Positions 1-7,686 of a DNA stretch of 32,154 nucleotides are shown one piece after another. Numbering within the stretch: the stretch's first letter is position 1; the number at the start of each line of letters is the position of its first letter. Position numbers and translations under genes: made by a program. Source of the DNA: Allorhizobium paknamense (GTDB lineage: Bacteria; Pseudomonadota; Alphaproteobacteria; Rhizobiales; Rhizobiaceae); the NCBI RefSeq assembly GCF_030815125.1, contig NZ_JAUSWH010000029.1:1-32154 (forward strand). The letters run 5' to 3'. The notes under the pieces were generated by a model. It saw only the letters and a list, made by a program, of their open reading frames with translations, was not told the DNA's origin and ran no database searches.

Positions 1-50
1 TGGACCTCGGGACTTCATGAGCCTTCTCCGATAGAGGCCCGCAGAGTGTA

Positions 51-311
51 TCAGTTTTTCTTGCTCCCGTGGTCCAGCCCGAGGGGTTCACTCCATAACC
101 GGCTCAGTTCCGCGTGGAAACCAACAATGCGATCCAGAAACTGGCGCAAAGATGCTTTGGCCTGGTCGATTTTCTCCTGCGATTTAAGCGTCTCAACCTC
201 CGACTTCATTTCTCGAAGGTCGAAGTGGGTAATTTCCGGAATATAGTACCACGCGTAGACGCCAGGGGCGGCAGGTACGCTTCCAATCTCGTGCCAACCG
301 TATGTTTTCAT
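51..311 (-). CDS. Small hypothetical protein, probably a gene fragment (86 aa)
   Basis: The frame encodes a short hydrophilic protein. Near the N-terminus it has a PGVYAWY stretch resembling the opening of GIY-YIG-like proteins, followed by a charged, probably helical stretch with many Lys, Glu and Gln. No catalytic set for that fold is visible, so I assign no function. There is no strong ribosome binding site before the ATG at 311. The sequence upstream on the same strand continues without a recognisable gene. It is most likely the remnant of a longer protein at the edge of a mosaic region; it could also be a chance frame. Confidence 0.35.
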   Translation of the reverse strand: MKTYGWHEIGSVPAAPGVYAWYYIPEITHFDLREMKSEVETLKSQEKIDQAKASLRQFLDRIVGFHAELSRLWSEPLGLDHGSKKN

Positions 312-869
312 CCCGTCGAGGCTAGTCCCATGAATCGCTTTGGTTGCAAACCATAGATCAGGTCGCTTCCAGCATCTAGCTTGTTTGAGAACTTCTTCAG
401 TGCCCTAGACAGCACAACGCGCATTCCGAAAGCCTGAGTGGAGGTCGGTATTTGCAGAACGCGACTGGCTGAGACAATGCAGAAACGCGTCACTTCGGCT
501 GAAGTCTGCTGCGGCCCGTCAGACAGATCGAACGCTCGCGGGGTTCCGGATGGAACCGGACCGAGGGTGCGACCGACGTCCGCAAGCTCAACCTACCGCC
601 AGGACACGATGGTTCGATGGAGAAAGAAAGAACTTGGTCCCGGTAAGAGATGCGTTCCCGCAACCTAAACTTCGGGCGGGGGTTCACGACTTTCGTTGGC
701 ACAAGATTGCCGACCTCTGCTGTATGATTTGTCGGCCGCAGCGTGAAGTCGTTCCCAGAACTGTGTTAACAATGCAAAGAACCCATGGCTCTGCGGGATT
801 GTTTGAGGTCGAAGTATTGGCAACCGCGTTGCGGGTGGAAATTACGCGCCCTCATCGAGCGGGCCCGGT
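312..869. other. Gene-poor stretch
   Basis: I see no supported gene here. Several overlapping frames exist on both strands, but they have arginine- and proline-rich compositions typical of chance frames in GC-rich DNA, no ribosome binding sites and no family motif. A long plus-strand frame from 550 to 1332 is largely the antisense of the DUF1612 gene that follows. No convincing terminator or promoter was found. Confidence 0.5.
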
Positions 870-898
870 TCACATTAACCTGATCTCGTCTAAGCTCG

Positions 899-2027
899 CT
901 ACATCAAACCCCACGCCCGAAACCTTCCCCTCCCCGTCATCTCGCGCAAGCCGAGTTCCAAAACAATCCGCCGCGCCGCTTGCGGCGTCACGTCGAGGGT
1001 CTTGGCCACCATGCCGGCCGACACCAATGGCTTCGCCATCACCAGCTCGACGAGCTCTGGCAGCTTTGACGACGTTCGTCGCCCCTCCAGTTTTCGGTCC
1101 ATCATCGTTTTCGCCAGCGTCAGCCTGTCCTGCTCTTTCATGCCGATCCGCGGCCGCCAAAAAACCGTGGGCGATGGCAAGCAGCCGCGTTTCGCGATCG
1201 CGATGCCGGCGCCGGTCGACGGGGATGGTTTTCAGGCCGAGATTGATTGCGGCCAGATGGGCGCCAGTCGTGATGCCGGCTTCCCTCAGGATAGAAGCAG
1301 CCAGAAGTCGGCCGAGCCATGGCGCGTGCTGAAGCACGGACAGCTCGTTCCAGGCATCGAGGACAACGATCGCCTGCAGCATTGCCGGTAAGTCTTGCGC
1401 GTGTCGCAACACGCCGCGCCATTCGTCGAGCCGGGCATCTTCGTCCCAGTCGAGATCATAGACGAGCGGATCTTTTTCCGCCGCGCCGCCACGGCCGGGC
1501 CGGGTCGCGTTCTCGATCGCAGCTTCGGAGCGGGCTAGCACTGCATCGATCGCTTCGTAGTCGATGCCGGGGAGATTTTCGATGTCGTCGATATCTTCCC
1601 CCTCCCCTTCCGGATCAGTCGTCAGAGCGGGCCGAATGACGCCGGCCGTCTCTGCCTCGCCCGCGGCGGCCGACGTGATGTCCGACGTTTGTCGCAAAGC
1701 CCGGATACCTTCTGCGGACAGTGCCCAGTCCGGCGACTGCCCGGCGATCCGCCGGCGGGTGCGCAGCACGTCACGGGCGATGGTCAGCTCGTGCGTCGGG
1801 GTGCGGACGTCGCTGGTGGCGTCGTGGAGGACGAGGTCTTCGAGATGGACGAGTTCGCCGTCGATCCACAGCGAGGCGCAAGCGTCGGCGAAATTTTGGC
1901 GCTCGTTCCACCCTGCCCCGACGCTGGAGCGGGCGACGCGCTCATCGAGCCGCGCCAGCGCGATACCGGCGTCGAAAGCCGGTCCCATCAAGGTAATCAT
2001 GCTGATTTTCGCGAGATCGTAAGCCAT
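899..2027 (-). pseudogene. RHE_PE00001-type DUF1612/helix-turn-helix protein, frameshifted
   Basis: This gene resembles the plasmid-borne RHE_PE00001 family of rhizobia: an N-terminal DUF1612 region followed by a C-terminal winged HTH. The first ~289 codons read from the ATG at 2027 down to about 1160. They include a family-like acidic middle and a conserved block around W-L-G-R-L-L-A ending in LLAIAHGF. The sequence then continues in the +1 frame through GMKEQDRLTLAKTMMDRKL and an HTH segment to the stop at 899. The shift falls in a run of six A on the plus strand (1159-1164). Removing one base restores a protein of about 375 aa, the usual family length. Without correction the frame runs on to 870 as low-complexity sequence. 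The HTH suggests a regulatory role, but none is proven. A sequencing error in the homopolymer is the main alternative. Confidence 0.7.
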
Positions 2028-2117
2028 TGAAATTATGGTAAATGATTTGCTAAACGAATGCTATCTCGAAGTTAATATTCCTCACTGGGTATGCCTGGTA
2101 GTTCGATTATATACCAT

Positions 2118-2136
2118 CGATAAGTAACCCTTATCG
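2118..2136. promoter_or_regulatory. Inverted repeat upstream of the toxin-antitoxin pair
   Basis: Arms CGATAAG and CTTATCG flank a 5-base spacer. The site lies in the 190-base gap between the divergent DUF1612 gene and the antitoxin gene, about 80 bases before the antitoxin start. An AT-rich TATATA stretch lies just upstream (near 2108). It may be the autoregulatory operator of the antitoxin or a site for the HTH protein on the other side. This role is inferred only from position and symmetry. Confidence 0.4.
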
Positions 2137-2218
2137 CATGCTAGAAGATCTACCGGTTGACCAACTGCCGCGGCCGCCTTATCCTCGGCGAAAATCACCT
2201 GTTTTATGGAAGCGCGTC

Positions 2219-2458
2219 ATGAGCACCACCGTCAAGGTTTCCGAGGCCAAGGCCCATCTGTCCGAATTGCTCGTCCGGGTCGAAGCCGGCGAAGACGTGA
2301 TCATCTCACGTGGAAACGACCCGATTGCCAAGCTGTCCCGGATCCGCGGGGAAACAGATCTTCAGCTTCTGGTCAACGAAGTGCGGGCCGCCCGTGGCCG
2401 GGCAAAGCCCTCTTCTCACGATGAGATCATGTCCTGGCGGGACGAAGGGCGCCGATAA
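2219..2458 (+). CDS. Phd/YefM-family antitoxin (prevent-host-death)
   Basis: The 79-residue protein has the classic Phd/YefM beginning: VKVSEAKAHLSELLVRVEAG, then EDVIISRGNDPIAKLSR. This segment forms the dimeric DNA-binding fold, and the charged C-terminal tail (about residues 45-79) is the expected toxin-binding arm. It should neutralise the PIN-domain RNase encoded next and repress the shared promoter. I chose the ATG at 2219 because the family homology starts there; an in-frame ATG at 2138 would add 27 unrelated residues. The stop overlaps the toxin start as TAATG, so translation is coupled. Confidence 0.9.
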   Translation: MSTTVKVSEAKAHLSELLVRVEAGEDVIISRGNDPIAKLSRIRGETDLQLLVNEVRAARGRAKPSSHDEIMSWRDEGRR

Positions 2459-2874
2459 TGTCCTTCGTCATTGATGCATCCCTGGTAGCGGCCTGGCTGC
2501 TACCGGAAGAGTATAGCGATGCGGCCGAGACCGTTATCGCCTCGATTGCGGAGCCCTGCCCTGCGCCGTCACTGTTCTGGTTCGAAATTCGCAACATTCT
2601 GGTCATGTCGGAAAGGCGTGGCCGGATTGCTTCGGGAGGCGCGCTCCTTGGCATGGAGCGGGTGCGACGATTGCCGCTCGACGATGTGGGGATTGGCGGC
2701 GACGGATCAATCCTGCTCCTGGCTTCCAATCACATCCTCAGCGCCTATGACGCGGCATATCTTGCCCTGGCCATCAATAGAAACGTGCCCCTGACCACCC
2801 TCGACCGCAAGCTGGCCGCCGCAGCCCGGAAAGAGGGGGTAACCGTGCTCGGCCCTTACGCTCATGGCGACTGA
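2458..2874 (+). CDS. vapC: VapC-type PIN-domain ribonuclease toxin
   Basis: The 138-residue protein is a full-length PIN-domain toxin, expected to be an Mg-dependent endoribonuclease acting on tRNA or mRNA in the cytoplasm. The acidic pocket is complete: D6 in FVIDASLV, E43 in WFEIRN, D98 in AYDAAYLALA and D116 in TTLDRKL. The start overlaps the antitoxin stop, and the stop lies 11 bases inside the recombinase gene that follows. This gives a compact antitoxin-toxin-recombinase transcript. VapC toxins are more often paired with VapB, but Phd-type partners are common in rhizobial plasmids. The family assignment is secure; the RNA target is unknown. Confidence 0.92.
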   Translation: MSFVIDASLVAAWLLPEEYSDAAETVIASIAEPCPAPSLFWFEIRNILVMSERRGRIASGGALLGMERVRRLPLDDVGIGGDGSILLLASNHILSAYDAAYLALAINRNVPLTTLDRKLAAAARKEGVTVLGPYAHGD

Positions 2875-4006
2875 CAGCGAAGTTCTCGTCTCTGCCCGCG
2901 CCAAACAACTCGACACGATCGCCGCCGTCCTGCCGATCGACCGGCGCGACGAACTGGCCGAATTGTTGACCGACCAGGACATCGAAACACTGCGCCATCT
3001 GGTCAACGAGGGCATGGGCGAAAACACCCTGCGCGCCCTCACCTCCGACCTCGCCTATCTGCAGGCCTGGTCGCTGGCCGCAACCGGCGCCTCCCTCCCC
3101 TGGCCGGCGCCCGAGGCACTGCTACTGAAATTCGTCGCCCACCATCTGTGGCAGCCCGACCAGCGCGACATCGATCCTCACCACGGCATGCCTGCAGCTG
3201 TTGAGCAAAGCCTGCGCGAGCAACGCTTCCTTCGATCTTCCGGACCGCATGCGCCCGACACGGTGCGCCGGCGGCTTGCCAGCTGGTCGACGCTGACGAA
3301 ATGGCGCGGCCTGACCGGCGTCTTCTCCTCGCCTTCCCTGAAATCGGCGATACGCCTTGCCGTCCGCGCGACGCCGCGGCCAAGGAAACGCAAGAGCGTC
3401 AAGGCGGTGACCGGCGACGTCTTGGCAAAAATGCTTGCTACCTGCAGCGCCGACAGCCTGCGCGACGTCCGCGACCGGGCGATCCTGATGGTGGCGTTCG
3501 CGTCCGGCGGACGACGTCGTAGCGAGATCGCCGGTTTGCGCAGGGAGCAGCTCTCAGTCGAGCCGCCGATCACAGTCGAAAACGGCCCTCCCCTCCCCTC
3601 TCTCGCCATCCATCTGGGTCGCACAAAAACGTCTGGTTGCGAGCACGACGAGGTCGTTTATCTGACGGGTCGGCCCGTGGATGCGCTCAACGCATGGCTT
3701 GCGGTTGGAAGAATCGAAACGGGGAGCATTTTTCGAAAGATCGATCGCTGGGGCAATGTTTCGAAGCGGGCCCTGGAGCCGAGTGCGGTCAACCAGATCG
3801 TGAAGCAGCGGGCGGTGATGGCTGGGTTAGATCCGCGGGAGTTTTCTGCGCACGGTTTGCGATCGGGTTATCTGACGGAAGCCGCCAATCGCGGTATCCC
3901 CCTACCCGAAGCTATGGAGCAGTCAAGACATCGCTCCGTGCAACAAGCATCGAGCTATTACAACAGCGCTACAAGGAGGAGCGGCCGGGCAACAAGGCTC
4001 CTCTGA
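2864..4006 (+). CDS. Tyrosine recombinase (phage-integrase family)
   Basis: The 380-residue protein has an N-terminal SAM-like core-binding region (about 40-170) and a C-terminal catalytic domain (about 180-380). The tyrosine-recombinase residues are all visible: R218 in GGRRRSEIAGL, H330 and R333 in SAHGLRSGY, H356 in SRHRS, and Tyr365 (or 366) as the nucleophile, nine residues after H356. It should cut and rejoin DNA at short inverted core sites, for example to resolve plasmid multimers or integrate DNA. The start overlaps the end of the toxin gene, so recombinase and toxin-antitoxin are made from one transcript. Short repeats 110-165 bases downstream of the stop may be its target. Confidence 0.92.
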   Translation: MATDSEVLVSARAKQLDTIAAVLPIDRRDELAELLTDQDIETLRHLVNEGMGENTLRALTSDLAYLQAWSLAATGASLPWPAPEALLLKFVAHHLWQPDQRDIDPHHGMPAAVEQSLREQRFLRSSGPHAPDTVRRRLASWSTLTKWRGLTGVFSSPSLKSAIRLAVRATPRPRKRKSVKAVTGDVLAKMLATCSADSLRDVRDRAILMVAFASGGRRRSEIAGLRREQLSVEPPITVENGPPLPSLAIHLGRTKTSGCEHDEVVYLTGRPVDALNAWLAVGRIETGSIFRKIDRWGNVSKRALEPSAVNQIVKQRAVMAGLDPREFSAHGLRSGYLTEAANRGIPLPEAMEQSRHRSVQQASSYYNSATRRSGRATRLL

Positions 4007-4117
4007 TGTCCGGTATCGGCCCTGCGGTCATCACGAGCCGAAGGGATAACGGCAGCTTCGCGCCTTCATCTCGGCCATCCAGCCGCCGCACATGATAGCC
4101 TGAAAGCGGACGATCCG

Positions 4118-4172
4118 GCTCCACATAACGCAAGCGGCGAAATTGCGCTCCACATAAAGATCTCTTTATGTG
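4118..4172. repeat. Direct and inverted short repeats downstream of the recombinase gene
   Basis: GCTCCACATAA occurs at 4118-4128 and again at 4147-4157, 29 bases apart. The second copy runs into an inverted repeat with 9-base arms, CACATAAAG and CTTTATGTG, around a 4-base centre (4151-4172). Paired short arms next to a tyrosine-recombinase gene are the expected shape of a core recombination site. From memory, similar TTATGTGG motifs occur at the ends of rhizobial elements that carry tyrosine recombinases. The link to the recombinase at 2864-4006 is inference. Confidence 0.5.
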
Positions 4173-4219
4173 ATTGACCATTGCGACCTTTGCCGCCATT
4201 GTGAACCCTATCGTGGTTC

Positions 4220-4395
4220 TGCGGATCGTTAGGTCCGGAGCTAAGAGGGAATTCGGTGACGATGCCTTGCGGCATCAATGCCGGAGCTGCCCCCGCAACT
4301 GTAAGCGGTGAGTTGTCGTCCAATATGTCACTGAGGAAGACGCCTCGGGAAGACGGACGCCGATGATGACCCGTGAGCCAGGAGACCTGCCGCGA
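4220..4395 (+). promoter_or_regulatory. Cobalamin riboswitch
   Basis: The conserved cobalamin aptamer elements appear in order: a GGTG near 4254, then the block GCTGCCCCCGCAACTGTAAG (from about 4286), CACTGAGGAAGACG (4329 onward), a GGGAAGACGG segment, and the B12-box end GAGCCAGGAGACCTGCC (4375-4391). It should bind adenosyl- or methylcobalamin and switch off the following metE, whose product is needed only when B12 is scarce. The gene it controls is now cut after 79 codons, so the switch is stranded. Only the exact 5' boundary is uncertain. Confidence 0.93.
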
Positions 4396-4426
4396 TAGAT
4401 AACGTCCACGGGCGGGGTGTCCCGGT

Positions 4427-4513
4427 GTGCCGCTTTTGCGAACGGCACGTCTGTGACCGTCTCGTAGATGCGTCGTGCCCATACCTTGCCCATAACCTTC
4501 GGGGTACAAGGAA
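4427..4513 (+). promoter_or_regulatory. Expression platform of the riboswitch
   Basis: A hairpin with arms GTGCCG (4427-4432) and CGGCAC (4443-4448) follows the aptamer. The metE ribosome binding site AAGGAA (4508-4513) can pair with CCTTG at 4484-4488, or with CCTT at 4496-4499. No U-run follows either hairpin, so the switch probably works by hiding the ribosome binding site rather than by terminating transcription. The pairings were found by eye. Confidence 0.5.
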
Positions 4514-4750
4514 ATGAGCATCAAGACGGCAAATCTCGGGTTTCCCAGGATCGGTAGGAAACGCGAACTGAAGTTCGCGCTCGAATCCTATTGGGCAGGC
4601 AAGAGCTCTGCAACGGCCCTTCTCCAGTCGGCGCGCGATCTGCGTCATCGGCATTGGCGGCTGCAGCAGGAACACGGGATCGATGTGATCCCGTCCAACG
4701 ACTTTTCCCTCTATGATCACGTGCTGGATCACGTCGTGATGGTCGGCGCG
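4514..4750 (+). pseudogene. metE: metE, N-terminal fragment of cobalamin-independent methionine synthase
   Basis: The 79 codons before the insertion match the start of MetE closely: LGFPRIGRKRELKFALESYW, then RHWRLQQEHGIDVIPSNDF and LYDHVLDH. MetE transfers a methyl group from methyltetrahydrofolate triglutamate to homocysteine. The full protein is about 750-780 residues, so about 90% is missing, including the zinc-binding catalytic half. The frame is open up to base 4750, where the inverted repeat of the IS6100-like element begins; the rest of metE is not in the window. Its presence behind the riboswitch shows that the left flank was once a working, B12-repressed methionine synthase locus. 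Confidence 0.9.
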
Positions 4751-5634
4751 GGCTCTGTTGCAAACATTTTGCTTGGCTATGAAGAGGCCTTCCTACACCT
4801 CAGTCACGCGGTTTTGGCGTCGAGATTCTGCGCGAGGAGGGCCACAGCCTCGGTGAGTGCGCTGGGCCCAATCCCGAAGGCTCGTTCAACGATCCGTGCT
4901 TTTCCACGAATGTCGCCAGTGAGGTTGAAGATGGCTGCCTGCCCCTTGCGCAAGGCCCGCATGACCTCGAATCCCTTGATCGTCGCTAGGCCGTCTTCAA
5001 CGTCTTGAACCCTCTGACAGGTTTGATCAATTGCTTCAGCTTGCCATGATCGGCCTCGACCACGTTATTCAGATATTTGACCTGCCGATGGACGAGCTCT
5101 TTCGGGCACTTACCTTCGGCCTTCAATTCCGAAATCGCGATCCCGTAGGTCGGCGCCTTGTCGGTGTTCATGACCGTTGGCTTTTCCCAATCCTTCAAGC
5201 CATTCAGTGCCTTGCCGAGAAATCGCTTGGCTGCTTTGGTATTGCGCGTCGGCGACAGATAGAAATCAATCGTGTTGCCGAACTTGTCGACGGCCCGGTA
5301 CAGATATGTCCATTTGCCGCGAACCTTCACGTAGGTTTCATCGACGCGCCAACTCGTCGATTGCGGTCGCCGCCAATGCCAACGCAATCGTTTCTCGATT
5401 TCCGGTGCGTATTTCTGGACCCAGCGATAGATCGTGGAATGATCGACGGGCACACCGCGTTCGCTCATCATCTGTTCGAGATCGCGGTAGCTCACTCCAT
5501 AGCGGCAGTACCAGCGCACGGCCCACAAGATCACCTCGCCATGAAAATGACGCCACTTAAAATCGTTCATCAAAAGTCTCGCAGAAAATCACCAGCGCTC
5601 TTTCTGGCATCAACGGATTTTTTGCAACAGAGCC
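4751..5634 (-). mobile_element. IS6100-like insertion sequence (IS6 family), full length
   Basis: The element is 884 bp, with 14-bp perfect terminal inverted repeats GGCTCTGTTGCAAA (4751-4764, and its complement at 5621-5634). The size, repeats and transposase match the IS6100 branch of IS6, but the protein differs from my memory of IS6100, so it is a relative. IS6 elements normally make an 8-bp target duplication. The flanks here, TCGGCGCG on the left and GAGCGGTT on the right, do not match, and they belong to two unrelated broken genes. The insertion was therefore followed by recombination or deletion. Confidence 0.92.
4804..5573 (-). pseudogene. IS6-family DDE transposase, frameshifted near the C-terminus
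   Basis: From the ATG at 5573 the frame encodes 195 residues: an HTH region (about 25-60) and a DDE catalytic core with D78 in WRVDETYVK, D138 in NTDKAP and E173 in VVEADHGK. It ends at a TAG at about 4986-4988, where the family normally reads T-A-Y-A-T-I-K-G-F. One base is missing in the tyrosine codon. After the gap the other frame continues ATIKGFEVMRALRKGQ to a stop at 4804, giving about 239 residues in all, the usual length. The catalytic triad lies before the break, but loss of the last 44 conserved residues probably inactivates the enzyme. A base-calling error is possible. Confidence 0.85.
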
Positions 5635-5811
5635 GAGCGGTTCATGTTCATTGGTCGACCGTTCATCTACGCAGCGGCGATTGGCGGCATTCCTGGAGTC
5701 CGCAAAGCAATCGACTTACTCAATGCCGAAATATTGCGGAACATGGGACTGTTGGGGATCAACAAAATTGAGGAGGTTACGTCGGATCTTCTTATTGACG
5801 CCCCGCCCTGA
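5635..5811 (+). pseudogene. C-terminal fragment of an FMN-dependent alpha-hydroxy-acid dehydrogenase
   Basis: Directly after the insertion sequence an open frame of 58 codons reads RFMFIGRPFIYAAAIGG, then GVRKAIDLLNAEI and RNMGLLGINKIEEV. This is the typical C-terminal end of the lactate/glycolate oxidase family, with the GRPF-Y-A-GG motif and the last helix. Complete members are about 350-400 residues, so more than 80% has been lost to the insertion-sequence event. The intact enzyme would oxidise a 2-hydroxy acid to a 2-oxo acid. The fragment marks the left edge of the catabolic island. It is convergent with the amidohydrolase gene, with 64 bases between them. Confidence 0.8.
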
Positions 5812-5875
5812 TTATCCAAACGTCCGCCGATTGAATTTAACAAGGCTAATTGCGACCATAAAGTCTCTTCGAAAT

Positions 5876-6943
5876 TTAGCGTTGCCTCATGCGCTCGCCA
5901 TAGGCTAGAATTGGCTTTTGCAGGCACTGGCGCACTTTATTGCGAAATGAAGCCTGTGCGGCAACCGGCCGTTTCTCGTAACTTTCATTGGATTCTGCAA
6001 AGCGTGGAAAAAGAGAAAGTGCGTTGTTTCGATAGACGGCTGTTGTCTGCTGCTTTGGCCAGATGGCGAGATTCTCCAGATTAGAAACCTGACTTGCCGT
6101 CAATGGAGGTGGCGCAAAGGGGAAGTCGCTTCCAAAAAGAATGTGGCTCGGCTCAACAAGTTGCTGCAGAGCAGCCATCGCATAGGGCGAGGGAGAAAGC
6201 GCCGTGTCGAAGTAGAAACGACGGATATAGGTCAGCACGCCTTGGGGCACGTTGGCAGAAATATCAGCCATCAGATTGGCCAGCGACAACCGCCATGCGA
6301 CATAAGGCAAGAATCCGCCCGCATGCGCTAAAATCCAGGTAATACCCGGATATTTCTCCATCGTGCCGGTCATGATCAGGTTTGTGGCTGCGCGTGTGGT
6401 GTCGCAAAGAAACTCCAGCAAAAAGCCAGGGCTCTGAAGAGAGAGCGTCTCAGATGTTTGATGGAGATTGGGGTGGACGAACACGATGGCTTTACGGCGA
6501 TCCAGCTCGTGCATCAGTTCATCAAGCTTCGGATCTCCCAGAAACACGCCCTCGCTGCTGGCGAGCAGAACGATTCCATCCGCCTTCAGCGTGTCGAGCG
6601 CGTAAATTGCCTCCTTGCATGATTCCTCGGTGAAAGGCATCGGCAGAACGGCGAAGTAACCGAAGCGATCCGGCTGCCGATCCCGCACCTCGGCTGCGTA
6701 TTCGTTGCAGGCGCGAGCGAGGTCGCAGGCCTCCTGCACATCGCCAAAATAGACACCGGGTGCGGAAAGCGAAAGCACGGCCGCACCGATGCCGTTATCC
6801 TCCATAACCTGCAAAGAGCGATCGGGTGCCCATTGGGGAATAGGGCCACCGGCAATTTCCCGTATATTCCGCTTTTGCAGTGCTGCGGTAAATGCAGGTG
6901 GTATCAAATGGTGGTGTACGTCGATCTTGTTGTTCGTCGTCAT
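5876..6943 (-). CDS. Amidohydrolase-family protein (ACMSD/decarboxylase-like)
   Basis: The 355-residue protein is a metal-dependent TIM-barrel amidohydrolase of the ACMSD-like branch (Amidohydro_2), which includes aminocarboxymuconate semialdehyde, resorcylate and related aromatic decarboxylases. Visible metal-site motifs are H10-x-H12 in IDVHHHLIP, a histidine in VFVHPNLHQ, a histidine in WILAHAGGFLPY, and an aspartate in LFGSDFPF. I chose the ATG at 6943 because GGAAAG lies 7 bases before it; ATG at 6958 is an alternative. It is the last gene of the minus-strand operon headed by the TetR gene. A decarboxylase or ring-product hydrolase in an aromatic pathway is likely. The substrate cannot be read from sequence. 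Confidence 0.82.
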   Translation of the reverse strand: MTTNNKIDVHHHLIPPAFTAALQKRNIREIAGGPIPQWAPDRSLQVMEDNGIGAAVLSLSAPGVYFGDVQEACDLARACNEYAAEVRDRQPDRFGYFAVLPMPFTEESCKEAIYALDTLKADGIVLLASSEGVFLGDPKLDELMHELDRRKAIVFVHPNLHQTSETLSLQSPGFLLEFLCDTTRAATNLIMTGTMEKYPGITWILAHAGGFLPYVAWRLSLANLMADISANVPQGVLTYIRRFYFDTALSPSPYAMAALQQLVEPSHILFGSDFPFAPPPLTASQVSNLENLAIWPKQQTTAVYRNNALSLFPRFAESNESYEKRPVAAQASFRNKVRQCLQKPILAYGERMRQR

Positions 6944-7008
6944 TATTGTGCTTTCCATCAAACGTGATGACCACGAGCGAAGCTCGACGGTTTCGTGAAA
7001 TCCTGCGA

Positions 7009-7686
7009 TTACGTGCGCTGCGACCCTTTTTTGTCGCCATAACGAGCGCGGTAATTCTCTATCGTGTCCATGGCACCGCAGAATTCGACATTGTTCCAGT
7101 CAGGGTCGTAGAGATAGCAGGCAACATTGCCGCCTGTTTCTCCGTCCCCCAAAGGTGGATCGCTGTTGTGACGTGTGGGGCCGTAATTGAGTGGAAAGCC
7201 GTTTGCCCTTTGCTGCTCTGCAAAAGCCAATACATCCTCCAGCCGGTTGCCCTCAACCTCCAGGGCGAAGTGAAAGAAGCTCATGCCCGTCGGGGTCTGA
7301 ATTTTGCCAGCCTGATCGTATTGCTCGATCAGGATCAGGCATTCGTCATGGTTCACAGCGCTCATATAGCAGCAACGGATGCTCCATCCTGCCTTGAGTG
7401 GATGCGGCTCGCGCTCGCAGGTCCGGCTGTGAGAAAGGCCGGCCACCTTTTCATACCAGTCGCGGCTACGCGCAATGTCGCGAACGTAGATGGAAAGTTG
7501 ACCGATATGGGAAACCAGCGAAGGTTTGAAAACGCCATAGTCCTCGGTTTTGTTCGAAAAGCGCTTTTTTGTCAGGGTCGGCCACAGCAGAACCAGTTCA
7601 CGGAACCACTTGTGCTTGAGCAGGAAACCGAATTTCTGCTTGAAAGGAGGAATGACGTTCGGTGGAACGAATGCAGACGTGCTCAT
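7009..7686 (-). CDS. VOC-family protein, probable extradiol dioxygenase (long form)
   Basis: The 225-residue protein has a ~50-residue N-terminal extension and then a vicinal-oxygen-chelate domain with two beta-alpha-beta-beta-beta modules. Three likely metal ligands are in place: H60 in SHIGQLSIYV, H139 in FFHFALEV and E201 in NNVEFCG. This is the two-His-one-carboxylate set of catechol 2,3-dioxygenase-like enzymes. It would open an aromatic ring next to a diol, using Fe(II) and O2. The ATG overlaps the stop of the upstream VOC gene (ATGA), and GAGGAG lies 8 bases before it. Other VOC activities (isomerase, lyase) cannot be excluded. Confidence 0.8.
   Translation of the reverse strand: MSTSAFVPPNVIPPFKQKFGFLLKHKWFRELVLLWPTLTKKRFSNKTEDYGVFKPSLVSHIGQLSIYVRDIARSRDWYEKVAGLSHSRTCEREPHPLKAGWSIRCCYMSAVNHDECLILIEQYDQAGKIQTPTGMSFFHFALEVEGNRLEDVLAFAEQQRANGFPLNYGPTRHNSDPPLGDGETGGNVACYLYDPDWNNVEFCGAMDTIENYRARYGDKKGSQRT

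Noticed and set aside
870..1160. Uninterrupted extension of the DUF1612 frame to 870
   Set aside because: After about 1160 the translation becomes low-complexity, while the +1 frame carries a clear helix-turn-helix. A frameshift explains both.
550..1332. A 260-codon plus-strand frame overlapping the DUF1612 gene
   Set aside because: Arg/Pro/Ser-rich composition, no ribosome binding site, and its second half is simply antisense to the better-supported gene.
4750..5008. metE continuing as a 164-codon gene to 5008
   Set aside because: Beyond 4750 the frame is translated insertion-sequence DNA and loses all MetE similarity.
4743..5642. Eight-base target duplication around the IS6100-like element
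   Set aside because: TCGGCGCG and GAGCGGTT do not match, and the two sides belong to different genes.
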